A program made the translations under genes and the position numbers. From the NCBI GenBank assembly GCA_001179505.1, contig CDMY01000753.1:1-21052 (forward strand): 21,052 nt of DNA. Reading direction: 5' to 3'. Below are positions 7,503 through 14,188 of the stretch, piece after piece. Under the pieces are notes generated by a model. The model had not been told where the DNA came from and ran no database searches. It saw only the letters and a program-made list of their open reading frames with translations. How positions within the stretch are numbered: position 1 is the stretch's first letter; each line of letters begins with the position of its first letter. This DNA is from Vitrella brassicaformis (taxonomy: Eukaryota; Sar; Vitrellaceae).

Positions 7503-8103
7503 CTATGGCCACCTCTCGTGCCCGCTCTGTCTCCACCTGCTCGAGGACCTCTTGCCGTGAAGTGACCAAGCGCTCGAACAAGTCGATTGGCAGGCCTCCT
7601 GGCAAGGACGGGGTGAAAGTCGGGATATTGCTGATGTATTCTTGAAGATAATCCCGACACAACTTGACAAAACGATTAAACCGCGCTTCTTCCTTGCGGC
7701 AATTCTCCCATCCGCCCTCCATCAGACGCACCAGGGTACCGTCGGCCACTCTCCGTGCCTTCATCCTCTTTTTGAGGATTTCGACAATGCGGCGGGGCAG
7801 CGCTTTACCGCCGACAGTCAGTGCATCATCGTCGGCCTCCCACTCCGCTCGACGCTTCCGTTGGTTCAGCCCCGCGGCGGGAGACGCGGGTGCGGGTTGT
7901 AATGGTGGAGGCAATGGAGCAGGTGCGGCTGCCGCGGCAGCTGCAGCTGCCGGTACTCCTCCCCTCCCTCCGCCTGCAGCTGCCGGTCCTCCTCCCCTCC
8001 CGCCGCCACGAGCTCGTCTCCTCAGAAGAGGCCTGCCTTGGTCGTCCACGTCATCGCCCAAACGCGATATCCCCAGCTCAAAGCCACTGGGTGCGCCAGC
8101 CAT
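7471..8103 (-). CDS. N-terminal part of the transposon's large gene
   Basis: The frame extends upstream to 8271, but the first well-placed ATG is at 8103 (CACCAATGG), just after an acceptor-like CTGTGCAG at 8152. The protein reads MAGAPSGFELGISRLGDD, an Arg/Gly stretch, Ala/Pro runs (PAAAAAAAAAPAPLPPP), then an ordered helical part with EILKKRMKARRVADGTLVRL and RFNRFVKLCRDYLQEY. Coding character ends near 7471 (IDEILSALETDE) and resumes in the frame of the 511-codon ORF. The two frames overlap by 266 nt with no clear intron between them, so a frameshift indel is the simplest reading. An early start (8271) would put a hydrophobic, signal-like stretch in front, but that DNA is duplicated repeat sequence. 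Confidence 0.5.
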
Positions 8104-8221
8104 TGGTGGTGAGTTGGGTACCGGCTGAGATGCAGGCAGCCAAGTGGTGGTCTGCACAGTCAATGGGGAGAAAGCAGAGCGGCAGGTGGTGACCGTTTCT
8201 GTACAGACTTGCGTGACACAT

Positions 8222-8300
8222 TTCTCGCGAACCAGAGCGAGTGCGAGGACCACCCTAAGGGAAACATGCATCAGCGGTCACTGCCCTTTGAGTGACGGTT
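8222..8300. repeat. Inner diverged copy of the inverted-repeat edge
   Basis: CTCGCGAACCAGAGCGAGTG...CTTTGAGTGACGGTTCC at 8224-8302 resembles CTCACGAACCAGACTAAGCG...CTTTGAGTGAGGGTTCA at 8396-8462. The right end therefore carries a tandem partial duplication of the inner inverted repeat. The left inverted repeat continues more like this inner copy. Confidence 0.6.
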
Positions 8301-8377
8301 CCAGCGGAGACGGCTACTAGCTTGACATGGGGGAAATGGGGGCAATGCATGCATGAAGTGTTTCACGCGTTTCACGC

Positions 8378-8645
8378 GAATTGAGTGAGTCATATCTCAC
8401 GAACCAGACTAAGCGAGGTGATGATGTTTGAAATGAATTGACAGTTCTTTGAGTGAGGGTTCAGATGCGCCCAGCGCGGTGGTCACAGCTGCTTTGGTTG
8501 CCGAGAACGGAGCGCTGTTAGAAGGGTGCCCATTGTGAATGAACGTGAGCGAGCGAGGAGCTGCTGCTTGGTGTGTGAGAGGCTCTTACATGGGCGGCTC
8601 ACATTTGCTTTTGATCAGCCGGGTGGGCTGCTTCTCTGCAATTTT
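8378..8645 (-). repeat. Right terminal inverted repeat (268 bp)
   Basis: It is the reverse-complement partner of 3816-4080. It is preceded on its inner side by a TTTCACGCG direct repeat (8361-8378). The donor-like GTGAGATATG (minus strand, from 8400) is conserved and could splice to the acceptor at 8152 for the large gene. Confidence 0.9.
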
Positions 8646-8999
8646 ATGTATGTGGGTCAACTGCCATTTGGGGGCCTGTGTCAGTGAGGCTGGGCGCCTC
8701 ATGACACCTAGCGGGGCGTCGGCCACGAGGGATCACCCTCGCCATCACGCGGGCCAACACAACCAAACGCTGCGGTAAGGGCCCAGCCAAAAGGTGGACC
8801 ACCCCTGCCTTGCTTGCGTGACCATAGCATCTGTGGTCGATGACTCGAAAAACCAACCCATCCCTCTGTCCTTGAGCTGACGAGTGCCCCACTCGCCCTC
8901 AGTCCTGACGTGCGGTTCAGAGCTGGCAGCCCCACGAAGCTGCCCATCCATCGATCCATCCAGGATCCCGTTCAGGTGTCCATCATGGCAGACACCATC
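8646..8999. other. Interval between the transposon and the LTR element
   Basis: The first 33 bp are the repeated MYVG segment that matches 2434-2466. The remaining 320 bp show no coding trace, RNA gene or repeat that I can support. The last bases before the LTR are GACACCATC; the matching right flank that would reveal a target-site duplication is outside the window. Confidence 0.5.
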
Positions 9000-10800
9000 T
9001 GTGGTGAGGTGCTCCCTCCCCACTGACTCATTGATTCTTCTTTCGAAGTACTTTTCGTTGCCCGCCACAGGTGCTCTAAGCCCTGTGCAAGGCGCCCTCC
9101 CAAGCAAATGCTTCGGAGACGGCTGAATTCTTTTCTTGTCTACATAACTGTAGCCTACATATCTGCAGCTCTGCCCTTCGTGCCCCGTCGCCCTCGAATT
9201 CGTTTCATGTATGCACTGCATGTTGTCTGCTGGGGGGCTGGCTGTCTGACTGGCTGACTGGGGAAATGGATGGAAATCGATGGGAAGGAAGGACTCGTTT
9301 TTCCGATGTACAGGCAGTGCCGCCCATCTGTGGGTTTACTTTGTCGATTGGTACTGGTTTGCGCCCGCGAGCGCTCGTCGAGTGACGAAATGACTGTCTG
9401 AAGAAGCGTCTGAGACACGCCTTGTTTGCTTTGATTGGAGTCTGTACGAGAGAGGAGAGGTGCTCTGCTTATTTCTGTGAGGGCCTATGTATTTACTTCA
9501 TGAAAGAAAGGCCGAGCAAGGGGAGACAGGAGTGCACAGGCTAGGAAAGAAGGCTGGCCGTGGCTGAGTTGTGTCGAGAGATGTGTAAATGCATGCGGGT
9601 CTGCATGCATACTCGCTGGTTTTACAAGGTGTACGCTAGTTCTACAGGGTGCGTACATAACGCCGTACGCACTGTAGGGCAAGGACATTTTTCGAATGCT
9701 CCAACTCTCCTTCATCACCCCCATTCCACTTCCAGTCCACCCGTGTGACTTCTGTCTTTGGTGCTTCTTCGTGCGGACAAAGCGACTTCGTTTGGTTTGA
9801 GTGAAAGAGACGTGTCGTTGTTGTCTGTCTTGCATCTGCGGAGGTGTTCCTCGAGCAGTCTTATTCCCTCGTGGCCTTTCTCGGCGTCTCGGAGCGGTCT
9901 TGGGCATCAGGAGCGGCTGCAAGGAGCTCAGGTATGACATTGACTGGCTGCGCTTGTGTGTGTGTGTTGGTCTGTGTCAGTGCTGAATGCGCCTGAGGTA
10001 ATCGGATGCCATCGGAGCGGGAGGCGGACCTCACGGATCCGGGACGTGCTCGCCTGAGTCGCGGTTGAATACGGGTTACTCAGGGTAAATGGCATGTACT
10101 GCCTGATGGGACGCCGCCTGTGGCTTCGTAAGAGCGAGTTGTACGCCCGTGAGGAGCCGAGACGCCTCGCTGACGGCGATCTGCTGAACGGGCTGCAAGA
10201 GAACACTCCGTTGAGGATGTTCTTGTGAGCTTCCGTATGCGATGAAGCAGAGTGGCAACAAAGGAGACATGGTGCGGCCATGCTCGCTTTGTGTGTCTTG
10301 GACGGCCGAACGAAAGCAATGAGAGAGTGACTCATTGACTTGTCGTTCTGTGCCTGGTCGACGGTGTGTTGACGAGATGGAGAGAAGACAGTGATTTTCC
10401 CTCTCGACGGACGGAATGTCTCTGTATGTTACGTATGGCTTCATGGCATCCCACCAGCCCTTCGTGTCTCTCTTGTTAGCTGAGACTCAGACCTCCCTTG
10501 TGAAGGTGTGGTGAATGGTTGCGTATAGGATGCGATGCGATTGGTCATCCTCATATTCGTTATTGAGCTGCGCTGGATGGAGACATGCGTCGAATGCAAT
10601 GTCCCTCATCGTGTGTCGGCTGGATTGGTTTGTATTTGATGATCGATCAATCCCTCTCGCCCACACGACCCTTTACATACGCTCGTGAACCATTCGTGCG
10701 ACGATGGGTCCTCGTTTGTTAATTACCGGCATGCATTCACTACACACGGTGGATGTCTTGTGTGTACGTCGCTCACACATCACTATCCCACCTCATGACA
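9000..10800 (+). repeat. 5' long terminal repeat
   Basis: The start is fixed by comparison with the 3' copy: both begin TGTGGTGAGGTGCTCC, preceded by unrelated sequence. Identity with the 3' copy is visible up to 10264, where the window ends. The right end is inferred: CCTCATGACA at 10791-10800 matches the inverted form of the first 10 bases at 8 of 10 positions, ends in CA, and is followed after 7 nt by a primer-binding-like TGGCTCCCC. The LTR would then be 1801 bp. Reading frames inside it, mainly antisense, look like chance frames in repeated DNA. Confidence 0.7.
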
Positions 10801-11036
10801 CTTATCGTGGCTCCCCTCCCGGGAGGGCATGAAGTGTTGTGTGATGCTGTATGAAGCCTTTGTGGTTTGAAAATGAAGAGGAAATCGGTTCTCCCTTTCC
10901 TGCTGTGCTGATTGGCAGATTGGGCGGACTCTTTGTTCAGTTGATTGTCTCGTCAATCAAAAATCATTTGTTGATTCACTGAATCACACCCGAGTGCGCA
11001 CCTATTTGAGACATCAAATAGCGTGTCCCTTGGTGT
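10801..11036 (+). other. Untranslated leader of the retrotransposon
   Basis: This is 236 bp from the inferred LTR end to the first gag ATG. It contains the primer-binding candidate and its palindrome; no gene is visible. Packaging signals would be expected here but cannot be recognised by eye. Confidence 0.4.
10808..10822 (+). other. Probable primer-binding site (tRNA-Asp type)
   Basis: TGGCTCCCCTCCCGG starts 7 nt after the inferred LTR end. Its first nine bases are what pairs with the 3' end of many eukaryotic tRNA-Asp (…GGGGAGCCA, with G as discriminator base). The host's own tRNA sequence is needed to confirm the remaining bases. The site overlaps a 14-bp perfect palindrome, CCCTCCCGGGAGGG (10814-10827). 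Confidence 0.45.
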
Positions 11037-12864
11037 ATGCTACAAGCCCCAGGGGCTGGTGTGTTTGTCAATCCCAACGGACAACACGTTCAGTGGTGTG
11101 TCGGGGCAAATCGTTGGCGTGACATTCAGACAGGGCACATAGCAGTTGCTCCTGCGAATCACGCTGTTCCGATTCAACAAGCACCGCAGGCACCTGCTGC
11201 ACCAGCAGCTCCTCCTGCGCCTGCTCCTGTAGCACCGGCAGCCCAGCCAGTTCAACTTGATCCACTTCTTGCTGTCGCTGGCCCTGACGCTCATCTCGTC
11301 TTTGTAGACGGAGTTGACGCCATGGCTTTCTCTGAGCGCAACAACAAGATCAACTTCATTTGCAACAGCATTGGCACTTACAATGGCACTGTCGAGGGCC
11401 AGCCGGCCGAGCAGTTTGTCGATCGATTCACGCGAACGATCGGTGATGTCGGCCAGTTTTTCGGCCAAAGACAAACTTCTCACGTTGGGCCAGTGCCTGA
11501 GTGGCGAAGCGAAGGGCATCCTCGAGGGATACCACAAGAGGCATCCCATCTCTGATGCCGCGGCGAATGATCCCAACGATGCCTACTGGCAGACAGCGTT
11601 GGACGAAGTCATTGCCGACGTCAAGGCGACGTACGGCATCACTCCGGGCTTTGCCCGCCAAGCCGTCAAGATTCTGAGCAACCCGGCGTCGATCAATCAG
11701 ATCAAACCGGACGGTTCGTTGCGTCAGAGATTCACTGAGTTGGAGAAGATCATCAATGTGGCCGAGACGCAGGTCAAGCTCACCGATGAGCAGAAGGCCG
11801 ATGCGGCCATCTCGTTGCTGCCTCCCATATTGCAACCCAATCTGAAGGTTCAGATGGAGAACAACTGGGAGCAGCGCAAAGCGGTCTATCTCACCGGCGC
11901 AGCTGGTCGAGCCGAGACCGATGAGGAGTGCCCCAAACGCAAAGACTGCTACAACTTCCAACAGGCAAAGAGACACGCACTCATGTATGAGAATGCGTAT
12001 CCTGAGCCGGTTGCGCAGACCAACTTGAGTTACAAACACGAGGCCACTCGCTCACCTGATGTGGCGAAACTCATGGGTGCGTTTGGTGAGCTGCTCAAAC
12101 CATCGACGGACAGCATGGACAGTTTGTCGGCTGTGGGTGCCTTCGCCGCCCCCAAGCCGGCTGTCCCATTCGCTAGTCTCGCTGAGGCCGTCCAGTCCAC
12201 GATGAGTCCGTTCGCTGTGTCTTCTGGCTCCAAAGCCACGAAGGAAGAGAAACCAGCGAGCAACTTGGGCATGTCTCAGGGAGACTTAGCCAAACTCATC
12301 AAGGACTCGGTCGGCGAGAAGGTTGAGGAGGCGTTGGCGAAACAGAAGAAGGATGCTTCTTCGTCTCGCCCGTCCACCTTCTCCCGATATCGTTTCGGCG
12401 GCACCAATCGAGTGAGTGCGCTCGAGGAGGATGCTGCGTCCTCTGACGGCGACGACGAGGGAGACATCGTCTTCAAGTCGATGTTCTCGGCACTCATCGA
12501 GCAGAAGAGTATGCCCCCTGCCCAGGCTGCGAAGCTGGCACGGGCTGCTCAGGAAGCTGCCATCAAGTCGAGAGTTCCTTCCCACATGCGCACTGACGCA
12601 AGCACGAGTTCCGCGCCGTCCAGTTCGAGCACCTCGAACTCGGGAGGCGGCGGCAGAATTCAGTGCTATGAGTGCAAGGGCTTCGGGCACATCGCTGCTC
12701 AGTGTCCCAATAGGAAGAATGCTCAGTCATTCGCACAGCCATCGTGTCCTGCATGCGGCAAGCAGCACGCATTCGTCGATTGCGATTCTGAGGCTGCTCG
12801 CATACTCAGACGCGCGCATTCGGACACGGCGGCTGCCACCGACACTGCACGGTCGGGAAAGTGA
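11037..12864 (+). CDS. gag: Gag polyprotein (capsid/nucleocapsid), with one frame change
   Basis: Gag forms the particle that packages the element's RNA. The frame from ATG 11037 has a stop just upstream and encodes a Pro/Ala-rich N-terminus followed by a capsid-like start (EQFVDRFTRTIGDVGQF). At a T5 run (11457-11461) the coding trace moves to the +1 frame, which continues KDKLLTLGQCLSGEAKGI and stays open to TGA 12862-12864. Near the end is a CCHC zinc knuckle, CYECKGFGHIAAQC (12664-12714), and a second, shortened one, CPACGKQHAFVDC (12745-12783). A one-base insertion in the T run explains the break most simply; a programmed +1 shift is the alternative. The stop directly follows a slippery heptamer. 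Confidence 0.85.
12855..12861 (+). promoter_or_regulatory. Slippery heptamer GGGAAAG at the gag stop (-1 frameshift signal)
   Basis: In the gag frame the codons are TCG GGA AAG TGA, giving G GGA AAG, the X-XXY-YYZ pattern of -1 ribosomal frameshift sites, immediately before the stop. After a -1 slip the frame runs open for 102 codons into the next ORF. GC-rich bases follow, with short pairings such as GCGG/CCGC (12878-12895), but I cannot fold a pseudoknot by eye. A G in the last position is less usual in eukaryotes than A, C or U. Confidence 0.55.
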
Positions 12865-13166
12865 TCGGGCCGGACGAGCGGCAGGGCACCGCTACGTCTA
12901 TGGCCGAGATCGTTTCTGCCATGCATGAGGTCGATGACGTCGATGTCTCGAATGTACAGCTGACGAGACATGACAATGTACAGTCGAATGGTGATGTACA
13001 GTCAAGTAGTGACAGACCTACATACCAGCAAGTCTTGAGGTCCAAGAAGTTTCGACTTGGAGGGATTTCGGTGGATTCTCTGCCGAAATCGAGACGGATC
13101 ATCACGCCGACAGGCAAAGTCCTGCAAGTGATGAAGCAGTACCCGATGATGCGTTTTTCGAATTGA
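12861..13166 (+). CDS. Extra ORF downstream of gag, -1 frame
   Basis: The frame is open from the gag stop to TGA 13164-13166. The first ATG is at 12900 (89 residues), but entry by the -1 slip at 12855-12861 would not need it. The protein is acidic at first (SAMHEVDDVDVSNVQL), has a short internal duplication (DNVQSNGDVQSSSD) and a basic middle (RSKKFRLGG, LPKSRRI). No domain is recognised. Near its end the coding trace seems to move to yet another -1 frame at a T5 run (13154-13158), reading DDAFFELIFE before a TGA at 13175. It could be a linker of a longer Gag-Pol polyprotein or a separate accessory protein. Confidence 0.5.
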   Translation: MIGPDERQGTATSMAEIVSAMHEVDDVDVSNVQLTRHDNVQSNGDVQSSSDRPTYQQVLRSKKFRLGGISVDSLPKSRRIITPTGKVLQVMKQYPMMRFSN

Positions 13167-13177
13167 TATTCGAATGA

Positions 13178-14188
13178 CGGTCGTCTTATTACCGTATCCA
13201 CAATCATTCCATCGCTGTCAACAAGAGAGAGTGGCGTTGGAATCCGCACGGTTGGTATCGATGCCCGGAGCTCGAATACAAGTATTGCGATCGGAGGATG
13301 GAGCCTCCTCGCTCGACACGCGAGCAGAGGGGCTACGCCTCTGACGCGGATGGTGGAAGATGGGACTCGTCTGATTCAGGCAGTTCATCGGCTGGCGATG
13401 ATTGTCAATCAGAGAGGGAGCTGCCCAATATCGTGCCGCGACGTTTGACGAGGAGGAAGCGTCAGCGCCTCCGGGACAAACGCGCAAAGCACGCGCGCAG
13501 GCATCTCTATTATCCTGACCAATCGTACGAGCAGATCTTTGCGAATTTTGCCGTGTTGCCCACCATACACGCGCATCTTCGGAGCACATCGCTCGAAAGA
13601 CATGCGTATGAGTTCAAGCAGGTCCACGCGCCTCTTTGGATGTATACGTATGTCCCTCCCCAGTCGACCCCTGCTATCCGGCCAACCCCGAAGCAGCGGG
13701 CTATTCCTCGTGAGATAGAGAAGGCTCGTACGCCTCCATCTTCTCGTGAGACTACAAAGAGGAGGAAGAGACAGCGGGAAGCAAAGAAGGCGAGTCAGTC
13801 ATCCAAGTTCACGGCTGTAGATGAGTCTCACCAGCCGCCCTCCTCTTCTGGCTCGAAGCAAGATGTCTCGATGACCTCACCGGTGATCGATGTGTCTTCC
13901 TTCGTTCCTGACGTCAAGAAGTCTATTCGGTATTGGTTGTTGTCGCTCTTGGCTCTCTTCTGGTTGGTACTCGTCGCGAGCGCCGCCAAAGGGTCAATGC
14001 CTGAGAGAAAGACAATCATCAAGAGCCCACTCCGATGGACAAAGACCCTTGCTGAGCTCAAGAGCTGGTTCACAGGGGCCATCGTTCAAAGGAGAAACAT
14101 CTCATGCTGTACGATAGCCTCAATGAGGGGCGCATCTTGGATGAGATGCTTCGTTCAGGCTATCGTGAGTGGGAGACCGTTTCACTGA
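13178..14188 (+). CDS. Extra ORF with two basic clusters and a membrane segment
   Basis: The frame is open from the codon after TGA 13175-13177 to TGA 14186-14188. The first ATG is at 13298 (296 residues), but the 40 codons before it also look coding (NKREWRWNPHGWYRCPELEY), so entry may be by readthrough or frameshift. From the ATG, residues 1-45 are acidic/Ser-rich; 48-68 (RRLTRRKRQRLRDKRAKHAR) and 154-164 (KRRKRQREAKK) are nuclear-signal-like; 211-230 is hydrophobic (YWLLSLLALFWLVLVASAA) and likely spans a membrane. The last 85 nt overlap the start of pol. No known gag, env or protease domain is seen. The coding trace then passes to the pol frame (another -1). Confidence 0.6.
   Translation, partial: RSSYYRIHNHSIAVNKREWRWNPHGWYRCPELEYKYCDRRMEPPRSTREQRGYASDADGGRWDSSDSGSSSAGDDCQSERELPNIVPRRLTRRKRQRLRDKRAKHARRHLYYPDQSYEQIFANFAVLPTIHAHLRSTSLERHAYEFKQVHAPLWMYTYVPPQSTPAIRPTPKQRAIPREIEKARTPPSSRETTKRRKRQREAKKASQSSKFTAVDESHQPPSSSGSKQDVSMTSPVIDVSSFVPDVKKSIRYWLLSLLALFWLVLVASAAKGSMPERKTIIKSPLRWTKTLAELKSWFTGAIVQRRNISCCTIASMRGASWMRCFVQAIVSGRPFH

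Larger units (their letters stand above)
3816..8645. mobile_element. DNA transposon with long terminal inverted repeats, unassigned superfamily
   Basis: The element is 4830 bp. Both ends begin AAAATTGCAGAGAAGCAGCC and are inverted copies for about 265 bp. The boundaries are supported twice: the inverted repeats end there, and the flanks on both sides match a continuous locus at 2434-2514 up to these same bases. No target-site duplication is obvious (left flank GTCGTG, right flank ATGTAT). Inside are a long minus-strand gene with RNase-H-like signature segments and a small plus-strand gene, converging near 4484-4693. Several frame breaks indicate that this copy is probably no longer autonomous. 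I do not recognise hAT, piggyBac, Tc1/mariner, MULE, CACTA or PIF signatures. Confidence 0.75.

Noticed and set aside
7664-8128. Plus-strand Ala/Pro-rich frames opposite the large transposon gene
   Set aside because: They mirror the Ala/Pro codon runs of the minus-strand gene. The minus strand alone carries ordered, helical segments.
8539-8778. 79-codon plus-strand frame across the right end of the transposon
   Set aside because: It spans the element boundary into unrelated flanking DNA, so it is a chance fusion.
8991-8999. Target-site duplication of the LTR element
   Set aside because: The right flank lies outside the window, so a duplication cannot be assessed.
9485-9940. 151-codon antisense frame in the 5' LTR, also present in the 3' LTR
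   Set aside because: Its conservation is explained by LTR identity. It shows no domain and its composition looks like chance sequence.
12286-12690. Antisense frames opposite gag and pol
   Set aside because: They are shadows of strongly coding plus-strand sequence, with no independent motif.
14056-14188. A canonical slippery heptamer for the last -1 step into pol
   Set aside because: I checked every codon pair in the overlap and found no X-XXY-YYZ site, so no such signal is annotated.
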